Assembly: GCA_021793935.1 (NCBI GenBank) | Contig: JAJYRV010000028.1 | Span: 1-12,682, forward strand | From: Actinomycetes bacterium | GTDB taxonomy: Bacteria > Actinomycetota > Actinomycetes > Actinomycetales > Beutenbergiaceae | Direction: 5' to 3' | Length of the DNA: 12,682 bases | In this document: positions 6,330 through 12,682 of the stretch, piece by piece | Position numbering within the stretch: position 1 is the first letter of the stretch | Layout of the letters: each line of letters opens with the position of its first letter | Notes under the pieces: model-generated | What the model was told of the DNA's origin: nothing | Database searches by the model: none | Seen by the model: the letters and a program-made list of their open reading frames with translations, nothing else | Program-made: the position numbers and the translations under genes

Positions 6330-9300
6330 TCATACGAGGCAGTTCGGCCCGAGCAGGGCCTTGAGTTCTCCATACAGGGCGGGGGTGCGGTTCACCCGCA
6401 ACCCGTTGTCGAGTCGCATGAGGGTCGCCTTCCCCTGCGCGGTGAGTTTGAGGTGCACTTCGGAAGGCCCCGGGTGGGTGGTGAGGATGCCCCGCAGACG
6501 CTCCACCACCGGCGGTACGCACCGGGCCGAAGGCAGGGTCAGCATGAGGGGTTGGTCGGCACCGGCGGTGATATCGGGGATGGTGACGTCGAGCGCTTGG
6601 AGGGTGATCTCGTCGTCCCGTTTGCGGGCCCGGCCCTTGATGACGACGACGGCGTCATTGGCGAGCACCGTGGAATAGGCGAGGTAGGTATCTCCGAAGA
6701 ACATGATCTCCACGCCACCGGACATATCCTCTAAGGTGACGGCCGCCCACGGTTTACCCGCCTTGGAAACTTTGCGCTGCACACTGGTGATGAGACCGGC
6801 GACGGTGACGTGGTGCCCATCGCGGAGGTCTTCCTTCTCCATGAGCGCCGCGACGGAGGAGTCCGCGGCCTGCTCGAGAATGTGGTCGATCCCCGCGAGC
6901 GGGTGGTCGGAGACGTACAGGCCGAGCATTTCCCGTTCGAAGGCGAGCTTCTGCTTCTTATCCCACTCGGGCATCTCCGGCACTTCGACGGCGAAGGCGG
7001 AGGTCTCGGCGTCCCCAGTCGTGGCGAAGAGGTCGAACTGGCCTTCGGCCTCCTTGCGTTTCACGCCGACGATCGCATCGACGGATTGCTCGTGGATCGT
7101 CAGCAGCGCGCGGCGGGAATAGCCGAGGGAGTCGAACGCCCCCGCCTTGATTAGCGATTCGATCGTGCGCTTGTTGCACACGTTCGCCGGCACTTTCTCC
7201 AGGAAGTCGGTGAAGGAGGTGAAGTCGCCGGATTCGGTGCGGGCCTGGACGATGCCGTCAACGACGTTCGTTCCCACGTTGCGCACCGCGGCGAGCCCGA
7301 ACCGGATGTCCTCCCCAACCGCCGTGAACATTCCCACGGATTCGTTGACGTCGGGTGGGAGCACGGTGATGCCCATATGGCGGCACTCGTTGAGGTACAG
7401 CGCGGCTTTGTCTTTGTCCGCTCGGGTGGAGGTGAGCAGCGCCGCCATGTACTCGGTGGGATAGTTCGCCTTGAGGTAGGCCGTCCAGTACGAGACCATT
7501 CCGTACGCGGCCGAGTGGGCCTTGTTGAACGCGTAGTCGGAGAAGGGAACGAGCACGTCCCACAGCGCCTGGATCGCGGCTTGGGAGTAGCCGTTTGCCT
7601 TCATCCCCTCGGAGAACGGGACGAACTCGGCGTCGAGGATCTCTTTCTTCTTCTTCCCCATCGCACGGCGGAGCAGGTCGGCCTGCCCCAGGGTGTACCC
7701 GGCGAGCTTCTGGGCGATCTCCATCACCTGCTCCTGGTACACGATGAGCCCGTACGTGGTGCCGAGAATCTCGTCGAGGGGACCGGCCAGACCCGGGTGG
7801 ATCGGCTCGATCTTCTGCAGCCCGTTCTTCCGCAGTGCGTAGTTCGTGTGCGAGTTCGCGCCCATCGGCCCGGGCCGGTAGAGTGCACCGACGGCGGAGA
7901 TGTCTTCGAAGTTGTCTGGGCGCATCTGGCGCAGCAGGGTCCGCATTCCCCCGCCGTCGAGTTGGAACACCCCGAGGGTGTCCCCGCGAGAGAGCAGGGC
8001 GTAGGTGGCCGGGTCGTCGAGAGCGATGTTCTCGATGTCCACCGGTTCCTTACCGTTGAGCACGATGTTTTCCAGCGCGTCATCAAGCACGGTGAGGTTC
8101 CGCAGACCGAGGAAGTCCATCTTCACCAGCCCGAGATCCTCCCCAGCGGGGAAGTCGATCTGGGTGATGACGGCGCCGTCCTGCTCGCGGCGCATGATGG
8201 GGATGACGTCGATGAGCGGCTCGGAGGCAATGATCACCCCGGCAGCGTGGACCCCCCACTGGCGTTTGAGGTTCTCCAGCCCCTTCGCGGTTTCAAACAC
8301 GCGCGCGGCGTCGGGGTCGGTAGCGATGAGTTGACGGAACTCCTCCGCCTCGGCGTAGCGGGAGTCGTCGGGATCATGCGTTCCGGCGAGGGAGATGTCC
8401 CGGCCCATGACGGCGTCGGGCAGGGCTTTGGTCAGCCGCTCCCCCATCGCGAATTCGTAGCCGAGCACGCGCGCAGCGTCCTTGAGCGCCTGCTTGGCCT
8501 TGATCGTGCCGTAGGTGACGATGTAGGCGACCTGTTCCTCGCCGTACTTCTCCGAGACGTACTTGATCACCTCACCGCGGCGGCGCTCATCGAAGTCGAT
8601 ATCGAAGTCGGGCAGGCTCATCCGCTCGGGATTGAGGAACCGTTCGAAGATGAGCCCGTGCTTGAGCGGGTCGAGGTCGGTGATACCCATCGCGTAGGCG
8701 GCCATCGACCCGGCCCCCGAACCGCGCCCGGGGCCCACCCGGATGCCGTTGTCCTTCGCCCAGTTGATGAAGTCGGCGACGACGAGGTAGTACCCGGCGT
8801 ATCCCTTGGAGGAGATCACTTCGAGTTCGTATTCCGCTTGAGCGCGCACGTCTTCGGGGACCTCCCCGTCGTAGCGCTTGTCCAAGCCCTCGTAAACCGC
8901 TTCGGTGAAGTGCTGTTTTTCGTCCTGCCCCTCGGGAAGGGGGAAGTGCGGCATGTACTTGCCGACCTCTTCGGTGAAGTCCGCGTTGCATCGCTCCGCC
9001 ACCCACAGCGTGTTGTCGCAGGCCTCGGGGTGGTCGGGGAACAGGGCGCGCATCTCCTCAGCGGACTTCAGGTAGTAGCCGTCCCCGGAGAACGCGAACC
9101 GCTTCCCGCCCTGGTCGTAGGTGGGCTCCATGAGGGTGGCCCCGGAGTTGACGCACAGCAACGCTTCGTGGTGATGGGAATCCTCGGCCCGCGTGTAATG
9201 CAGGTCGTTCGTCGCCAGTAGCGGCGCGCCGATCTTCTTCGACATCTCCAGCAGATCCGAGATCGTGCGTCGTTCGATGTCGATGCCGTGATCCATGATT

Positions 9301-9875
9301 TCGATGAAGAAGTTCTCTTTACCGAAAATGTCTTGCAACTCGCCGGCGGTCCGGTAGGCCTCCTCGAACTGCCCTAGGCGCAGCCGCACCTGGATCTCCC
9401 CCGAAGCGCACCCGCTCGTGGCGATGATGCCCTTGCCGTAGCGTTGCATGAGTTCCCGGTCGATCCTGGGCCACTTGCCCATCTGCCCCTCGAGGGATGC
9501 AAGCGAACTCATGCGGAACAGGTTGTGCATGCCCTCGGTGGTTTCCGCGAGCAGGGTCATGTGGGTGTAGGCACCCCGTGCGGAGACGTCATCGCCCCGC
9601 TGAGAATCCTCCCCCCACCGAACTCGGGACTTATCGAAGCGGGAGGTTCCGGGGGTGACATACGCCTCGACTCCGATGATGGGTTTGATGTCGTACTTGC
9701 GGGCGGTCCGCCAGAAATCATAGGCGCCGAACAGATAGCCGTGGTCGGTTGTCGCCATCGCGGTTTGGCCCAGCCGTTGGGCCTCGGCAAACAGGTCATC
9801 GAGCCGGGACGCGCCGTCCAGCATCGAATACTCGGTATGAACATGTAAGTGAACAAAATCAGCATTCGACGACAT
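6330..9875 (-). CDS. dnaE: DNA polymerase III alpha subunit (replicative polymerase, DnaE1 type)
   Basis: Catalytic subunit of the chromosomal replicase, 1181 residues and complete. The N-terminal PHP domain keeps all nine metal ligands known from mycobacterial DnaE1: His11, His13, Asp20, His45, Glu70, His105, Cys156, Asp224, His226, so it is probably an active proofreading 3'-5' exonuclease. Polymerase core: GPGRGSGAGS (381-390), catalytic Asp425 and Asp427 in PDFDIDFDE, and Asp587 in KMDFLGLR; fingers region AMGKKKKE (738-745) and FNKAHSAAYG (783-792). Then a helix-hairpin-helix (about 897-916), a beta-clamp binding motif QFDLF (946-950), and an OB fold (about 1022-1100). Start ATG 9875 has TAGAAT 7 nt upstream. 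The order with rluD and lspA upstream is usual in Actinobacteria. Confidence 0.98.
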   Translation of the reverse strand: MSSNADFVHLHVHTEYSMLDGASRLDDLFAEAQRLGQTAMATTDHGYLFGAYDFWRTARKYDIKPIIGVEAYVTPGTSRFDKSRVRWGEDSQRGDDVSARGAYTHMTLLAETTEGMHNLFRMSSLASLEGQMGKWPRIDRELMQRYGKGIIATSGCASGEIQVRLRLGQFEEAYRTAGELQDIFGKENFFIEIMDHGIDIERRTISDLLEMSKKIGAPLLATNDLHYTRAEDSHHHEALLCVNSGATLMEPTYDQGGKRFAFSGDGYYLKSAEEMRALFPDHPEACDNTLWVAERCNADFTEEVGKYMPHFPLPEGQDEKQHFTEAVYEGLDKRYDGEVPEDVRAQAEYELEVISSKGYAGYYLVVADFINWAKDNGIRVGPGRGSGAGSMAAYAMGITDLDPLKHGLIFERFLNPERMSLPDFDIDFDERRRGEVIKYVSEKYGEEQVAYIVTYGTIKAKQALKDAARVLGYEFAMGERLTKALPDAVMGRDISLAGTHDPDDSRYAEAEEFRQLIATDPDAARVFETAKGLENLKRQWGVHAAGVIIASEPLIDVIPIMRREQDGAVITQIDFPAGEDLGLVKMDFLGLRNLTVLDDALENIVLNGKEPVDIENIALDDPATYALLSRGDTLGVFQLDGGGMRTLLRQMRPDNFEDISAVGALYRPGPMGANSHTNYALRKNGLQKIEPIHPGLAGPLDEILGTTYGLIVYQEQVMEIAQKLAGYTLGQADLLRRAMGKKKKEILDAEFVPFSEGMKANGYSQAAIQALWDVLVPFSDYAFNKAHSAAYGMVSYWTAYLKANYPTEYMAALLTSTRADKDKAALYLNECRHMGITVLPPDVNESVGMFTAVGEDIRFGLAAVRNVGTNVVDGIVQARTESGDFTSFTDFLEKVPANVCNKRTIESLIKAGAFDSLGYSRRALLTIHEQSVDAIVGVKRKEAEGQFDLFATTGDAETSAFAVEVPEMPEWDKKQKLAFEREMLGLYVSDHPLAGIDHILEQAADSSVAALMEKEDLRDGHHVTVAGLITSVQRKVSKAGKPWAAVTLEDMSGGVEIMFFGDTYLAYSTVLANDAVVVIKGRARKRDDEITLQALDVTIPDITAGADQPLMLTLPSARCVPPVVERLRGILTTHPGPSEVHLKLTAQGKATLMRLDNGLRVNRTPALYGELKALLGPNCLV

Positions 9876-9882
9876 GCTTTTG

Positions 9883-9888
9883 ATTCTA
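9883..9888 (-). promoter_or_regulatory. -10 box, leaderless-type, for dnaE
   Basis: TAGAAT on the minus strand, then 7 nt, then the ATG of dnaE. No ribosome binding site fits in between, so a leaderless mRNA is likely. No -35 is evident. Confidence 0.55.
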
Positions 9889-9905
9889 GGCCGGGGCAGT
9901 GACGG

Positions 9906-9927
9906 CCGGGGCCGGCACGCGGCCCGG
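9906..9927 (-). terminator. GC-rich hairpin between the MFS remnant and dnaE
   Basis: CCGGGGCC (9906-9913) and GGCCCGG (9921-9927) can form a 7-bp stem with one bulge and a 7-nt loop. It follows the stop of the MFS remnant and precedes the dnaE promoter. There is no T-run. The 9-bp GGCCGGGGC occurs twice (9889-9897, 9904-9912). Confidence 0.35.
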
Positions 9928-9938
9928 GGTGGAAAACA

Positions 9939-10205
9939 TCACGGTATCGGCTGGGGTTCGACGACGGCGCTCGCCCGCACGCACGCGCCTATCGCCGCGA
10001 GGGCAACGACGGCGGCGAGGGTGATGGTGGCGGCGAAGCCCGAGGTCTGCGCGGGCCCGCCGAACGCGAGGGCATACAGGTCCGCGCCGTGTAGTTCCTG
10101 CGCGATCACCGGCATGACCGTGGTGACGGCGAGGTTTTCAAACGCGACGATGAAGATGAGGGCGAACATCCCGATCGTCGTCCACCGGTTTTCTGGTGCT
10201 AACAC
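9939..10205 (-). pseudogene. Collapsed MFS transporter: first membrane segment fused to the last
   Basis: Eighty-eight residues in an open frame. The first 50 (RWTTIGMFALIFIVAFENLA, 7-26, then VTTVMPVIAQELHG and LYALAFGGP) match the first helix and first loop of drug-exporter-type MFS proteins. From about residue 52 it reads as a last helix and C-terminal tail (GFAATITLAAVVALAAIGA, 56-74, then VRASAVVEPQPIP). Such transporters have 400-500 residues, so roughly 350 or more residues between these ends seem to be missing in frame. The GTG at 10205 lies 20 nt after the acetyltransferase stop without a good ribosome binding site. It was probably the third gene of a pdxK-GNAT-MFS unit. It could still make a two-helix peptide, but transport by itself is not expected. 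Confidence 0.65.
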
Positions 10206-10225
10206 CGAGGAGGCACGTTCGTAGA

Positions 10226-10696
10226 TTACGGCATGTGCACCGAAAGGATCTTGTGGGCGTCTTGGTGCCAGATCCGGGCATCGAGGTACCGATGCGGGGC
10301 GATCTCGTAACCCAAGTGCCGGTAGAAGTCGAGCGCGGACTCTTGGGCGGAGAGCTCGATCCGGACCTGCCCGGCGGCGTCGGTGTGTTCGGCGCTGGCG
10401 ACCTGCTCGAGGGCGGTCATGATCGCCGTCCCGATCCCCCGCCCCCGTGCCCGGGAAAGGACCGCGACTCGGCCGATGTGCACGAGCCCGGGGCGCTCCA
10501 CCAGCAGCCGGGCAGTGCCGATCGCGGTCTGGTCCTCATCGAAGGCGAGGACGTGGCGTGTGGAGGGGGCCTCGTCGAGCCCGTCGATCTCCTCGGCCTC
10601 ACTCAGCCCTTGCTCACCGACGAAGACCTCGCGCCGTATCCGCCACGCCGCCGCCATCTGTTCGGGGGTGGTGATGGGGAGGACGGCGACGCTCAA
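10226..10696 (-). CDS. GNAT-family N-acetyltransferase
   Basis: 156-residue acetyl-CoA-dependent acyltransferase. The N-terminal part WRIRREVFVGEQGLSEAEE (18-36) and DGLDEAPSTRHVLA (38-51) is the pattern of the ElaA/YjcF branch. The acetyl-CoA pyrophosphate loop is RARGRGIG (82-89), followed by a helix, and FYRHLGYE (124-131) is the usual C-terminal element. The start is TTG 10696, which overlaps the pdxK stop (TTGA), with GAGG about 12 nt upstream; translational coupling with pdxK is likely. The acceptor substrate is unknown and nothing nearby identifies it; being coupled to a kinase of vitamin B6 does not by itself prove a shared pathway. Confidence 0.88.
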   Translation of the reverse strand: MSVAVLPITTPEQMAAAWRIRREVFVGEQGLSEAEEIDGLDEAPSTRHVLAFDEDQTAIGTARLLVERPGLVHIGRVAVLSRARGRGIGTAIMTALEQVASAEHTDAAGQVRIELSAQESALDFYRHLGYEIAPHRYLDARIWHQDAHKILSVHMP

Positions 10697-11529
10697 AGCG
10701 TGCGTACCTCGACCTCACGCTCGGGGTGTTGCACGTGCGCGTTGTCGAGGCGGACGGCGTCAAAGGGTGCGTTGGAGGGCAGCCGGTCGTGGATCGCCTG
10801 GGTGACGACGGCTTTGGCGATGCGCACCGCGTCGTGGATGTCAGTGCCTTTGGCGAGCTCGGCGGTGATCGCGGCGGCGAAGGTGCACCCGGCGCCGCTC
10901 GGGCGTTCGGTGCCGACCTTCGGGGTCGAATATACGGTCGTGGTTTCGCCGTCGTAGAGCACGTCGACGGCATCCGGTCCGGCGAGTTCCACCCCGCCCT
11001 TGGCGACGACGTAGGCGGGTCCGAGCGCGTGGATCCGTTTCGCGGCCTCCGCCAGATCCACGACCGTGGTGATCTCGTCCATCCCGGCCAGCGTGCGTGT
11101 TTCGAACATGTTGGGGGTGACCACGGTGGCGAGGGGAAGGATCTTTTCCTTCAATGCATTATCGGTGTCCAGCGCCTGGCCGGGCTCTTGCCCCTTGCAG
11201 ATGAGCACGGGGTCGAGCACGACGTTGCGCCAACTCTGCTTCTGCAGGGAGGTCGCGACGGTACTGATCGTCGTAGGGGTGCCGAGCATGCCGATCTTGA
11301 CCGTGTCGAGTCGGTGGGTTCCCGTGGCCGCTTCGATCTGATCAGCAATGACTTGCGCATCGACGGGTACGAAGCGGTGATCCCACTCGTTTTCCGGGTC
11401 GAAGGAGACGATGCAGGTGAGCGCCCCCATTCCATAGGTTCCCAATGCTTGGAACGTCTTGAGGTCGGCTTGGATTCCGGCGCCGCCGGTGGCTTCAGAT
11501 CCGGCGATCACGTACGCGAGGTGTGGCAT
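10693..11529 (-). CDS. pdxK: Pyridoxine/pyridoxal/pyridoxamine kinase, ThiD-like dual-cysteine type
   Basis: Ribokinase-superfamily enzyme of 278 residues that phosphorylates B6 vitamers with ATP in salvage of pyridoxal phosphate. It looks like ThiD at the start (IAGSEATGGAGIQADLKTFQ, 8-27, and LGTYGMGALT, 29-38), but details fit the PdxK of Bacillus and Staphylococcus: DPVLICKGQ (106-114), LPLATVVTPNMFE (131-143), VVAKGGVELAG (174-184) and SGAGCTFAAAITAELAKG (211-228). In that group the anion-hole GTGD becomes GAGC and two cysteines serve catalysis; here they are Cys111 and Cys215. The closing EVEVRTL also fits. A ThiD hydroxymethylpyrimidine kinase is the alternative, less likely because of these residues. 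ATG 11529 has TAAAAT 6 nt upstream. The stop overlaps the acetyltransferase start. Confidence 0.87.
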   Translation of the reverse strand: MPHLAYVIAGSEATGGAGIQADLKTFQALGTYGMGALTCIVSFDPENEWDHRFVPVDAQVIADQIEAATGTHRLDTVKIGMLGTPTTISTVATSLQKQSWRNVVLDPVLICKGQEPGQALDTDNALKEKILPLATVVTPNMFETRTLAGMDEITTVVDLAEAAKRIHALGPAYVVAKGGVELAGPDAVDVLYDGETTTVYSTPKVGTERPSGAGCTFAAAITAELAKGTDIHDAVRIAKAVVTQAIHDRLPSNAPFDAVRLDNAHVQHPEREVEVRTL

Positions 11530-11535
11530 GGGTCG

Positions 11536-11541
11536 ATTTTA
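11536..11541 (-). promoter_or_regulatory. -10 box, leaderless-type, for pdxK-GNAT
   Basis: TAAAAT on the minus strand, then 6 nt, then ATG of pdxK. It lies in the 50-bp gap after rluD and makes pdxK-GNAT an independent unit. No -35 is clear. Confidence 0.55.
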
Positions 11542-11579
11542 CGACATGCGCGCCGCGGCTCGGCACCGCCGGGCGGGAT

Positions 11580-12488
11580 CTATTCGGCAGCGTATCGATC
11601 AAGCGCGTGTTGGAGGTCTTCGGGGTATTCCGAGCGTTCCTCGAGCCACGCACCGGTCGTGGGGTGCTGGAACCCCACTTCGACGGCGTGGAGCCACTGC
11701 CGAGTGAGGTCGGGGGTCACCTGCGTGGCGTAGGTGGGGTCGCCGATGCACGGGTGCCCGATAGCTTCCATGTGCACCCGGATCTGGTGGGTGCGGCCGG
11801 TTTCCAGTTCCACCTCGACGAGGGTGGCGCTGCGGAAGGCTTCGAGCACCTCGTAGTGGGTGCGTGCGTCCCGGCCGCCGGTGACGACGGCGAATCGGTA
11901 TTCTGCGCCTGGGTGGCGCCCGATCGGTGCGTCGATCGTGCCGACGGGGGTGGTGAGGTGGCCGTGGACGAGTGCGTGGTAGCGCCGAGTGACGGTGCGT
12001 TCCTTGAACGCTTGCTTCAGCGCCGAGTAGGCAGGGATGGATTTCGCGACGACCATGAGCCCGGAGGTACCCGCGTCGAGCCGGTGCACGATCCCCTGCC
12101 GTTCGGCTGGACCTGCGCTGGCGAGGTGGACCCCGGCGGCGGTCAGCGCACCGACGACGGTGGGTCCGTCCCAGCCCGGGCTGGGGTGGGCGGCCACGCC
12201 GGCAGGTTTGTCGATGATAACGAGGTCCGGGTCTTCGTAGCGGATGTGCATGCCCGGTACGGGCTCAGGTGCCTTCGGCGTGTGCACGTCGGGCAACTCG
12301 ACGATGAGCCACCCGCCCGTAGGCAGGCGGTCCGACTTTCCCACCACCATCCCGTCAACAGATACGGCGCCCTGTTCGGCAAGTTCCGCCGCCTTGGTGC
12401 GGCTCATCCCCAGCAACCGAGCGAGACCGGCGTCCACGCGGTCACCGGCGATGCCATCGGGCACCGGCAGAGAGCGAACGTCACTCAT
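11580..12488 (-). CDS. rluD: 23S rRNA pseudouridine synthase, RluD family
   Basis: Converts uridines of helix 69 of 23S rRNA to pseudouridine in the E. coli homologue; cytosolic. 302 residues: S4 RNA-binding domain (about 14-60, with [20 protein letters not shown]), then the catalytic domain with [20 protein letters not shown] (84-103), the active-site Asp138 in [10 protein letters not shown] (135-144), RYHALVHG (169-176), and [13 protein letters not shown] (228-240), which closes the pocket. Start ATG 12488 overlaps the lspA stop by 8 bp (ATGAGTGA), a coupled arrangement; a longer open frame upstream runs antisense-like through the lspA tail and lacks homology. lspA-rluD is a very common actinobacterial pair. 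RluA/C/D specificity cannot be separated by eye, but the context supports RluD. Confidence 0.93.
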   Translation of the reverse strand: MSDVRSLPVPDGIAGDRVDAGLARLLGMSRTKAAELAEQGAVSVDGMVVGKSDRLPTGGWLIVELPDVHTPKAPEPVPGMHIRYEDPDLVIIDKPAGVAAHPSPGWDGPTVVGALTAAGVHLASAGPAERQGIVHRLDAGTSGLMVVAKSIPAYSALKQAFKERTVTRRYHALVHGHLTTPVGTIDAPIGRHPGAEYRFAVVTGGRDARTHYEVLEAFRSATLVEVELETGRTHQIRVHMEAIGHPCIGDPTYATQVTPDLTRQWLHAVEVGFQHPTTGAWLEERSEYPEDLQHALDRYAAE

Positions 12489-12682
12489 CGCCGTCCTCCG
12501 CAGCGGGCTCGGCGTCCGCGTCGTCCGGCCCGTGGTTGCGGCCTTCGAGGGGGATCCCCACGAACGCGAGAACCGCGATCCCGATTGCCGCGGCAACGAT
12601 GAAGATGTCGGCGACGTTGCCCACGAAGAAGCCGTTGTAGTTCAAGAAGTCCACAACGTGGCCGACCCCGAACCCGGGATCC
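12481..12682 (-). CDS. lspA: Lipoprotein signal peptidase (signal peptidase II), C-terminal part
   Basis: Inner-membrane aspartyl protease that removes the signal peptide of prolipoproteins after lipidation. Only the last 66 codons are inside the window; the gene enters from the right edge. Both catalytic aspartates are visible: [12 protein letters not shown] (Asp11 of the fragment) and GNVADIFIV (Asp25), followed by the last membrane helix (about 25-43). The acidic tail ([14 protein letters not shown]) is an actinobacterial style of extension. The stop lies inside the rluD start, so the two genes are one transcript. The translation was made by me from the minus strand and stays open throughout. 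Confidence 0.93.
   Translation of the reverse strand, partial: DPGFGVGHVVDFLNYNGFFVGNVADIFIVAAAIGIAVLAFVGIPLEGRNHGPDDADAEPAAEDGDE

Noticed and set aside
7377..9221. Open plus-strand frame of 614 codons
   Set aside because: It is antisense to dnaE, whose catalytic motifs are intact; its residues (many V, G, D, E, H, R) are the mirror of GC-biased codons and show no domain.
9889..9912. Direct repeat GGCCGGGGC x2 as an attachment site or mobile-element footprint
   Set aside because: Short, very GC-rich, with no integrase or transposase nearby; chance and hairpin formation explain it.
11542..11579. GC-rich hairpin after rluD
   Set aside because: Only 4-bp arms (GCGG/CCGC) can be paired and there is no T-run, so I do not call a terminator.
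11523..12602. Open plus-strand frame of 359 codons
   Set aside because: Antisense to rluD and the end of lspA; no recognisable protein motif.

Overview
The window is a gene-dense, high-GC stretch that reads as the chromosome of an actinobacterium. The reasons are a DnaE1-type replicative polymerase with a complete PHP metal site, the order lspA-rluD followed by dnaE and later hisD that is familiar in Actinobacteria, a stand-alone PspC protein, and start regions typical of leaderless actinobacterial transcripts. A member or relative of the Actinomycetaceae is my guess from the look of the proteins; the sequence alone does not prove it.

Layout. Positions 1-699 (minus) hold the first 233 codons of a MATE-family multidrug exporter. 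It is divergent from an ABC-F ATPase of the antibiotic-resistance (ribosome protection) type at 911-2629 (plus). The space between them carries a perfect 8-bp inverted repeat, a possible leaderless mini-ORF and a hairpin, so it may be a regulated resistance locus. Positions 2646-3294 are a small graveyard: the C-terminal third of a short-chain dehydrogenase (minus) lies head-to-head with the C-terminal end of what looks like a TetR regulator (plus), both without their 5' halves. Then, all on the minus strand: pspC-like (3296-3550), hisD alone (3622-4953), a small cupin protein (5018-5404), an alpha/beta hydrolase (5582-6286), dnaE (6330-9875), a collapsed MFS transporter in which the first membrane segment is joined to the last (9939-10205), a GNAT acetyltransferase (10226-10696) overlapping pdxK, a dual-cysteine pyridoxal kinase (10693-11529), rluD (11580-12488), and the 3' end of lspA (12481-12682), which overlaps rluD by 8 bp.

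How they fit. dnaE, rluD, lspA, hisD and pdxK are housekeeping genes for replication, ribosome maturation, lipoprotein processing, histidine synthesis and vitamin B6 salvage. The MATE/ABC-F pair is accessory drug defence. Three broken genes (SDR, TetR, MFS) appear to be products of internal deletions, suggesting a genome that is losing accessory genes. Five of the genes that seem to have their own promoter show TAnnnT placed 6-7 nt before the start codon, the signature of leaderless mRNAs.

I saw no CRISPR array, tRNA, rRNA or insertion sequence. No clearly new multi-gene system is evident. The most interesting spots are the ABC-F leader region and the deletion scars.
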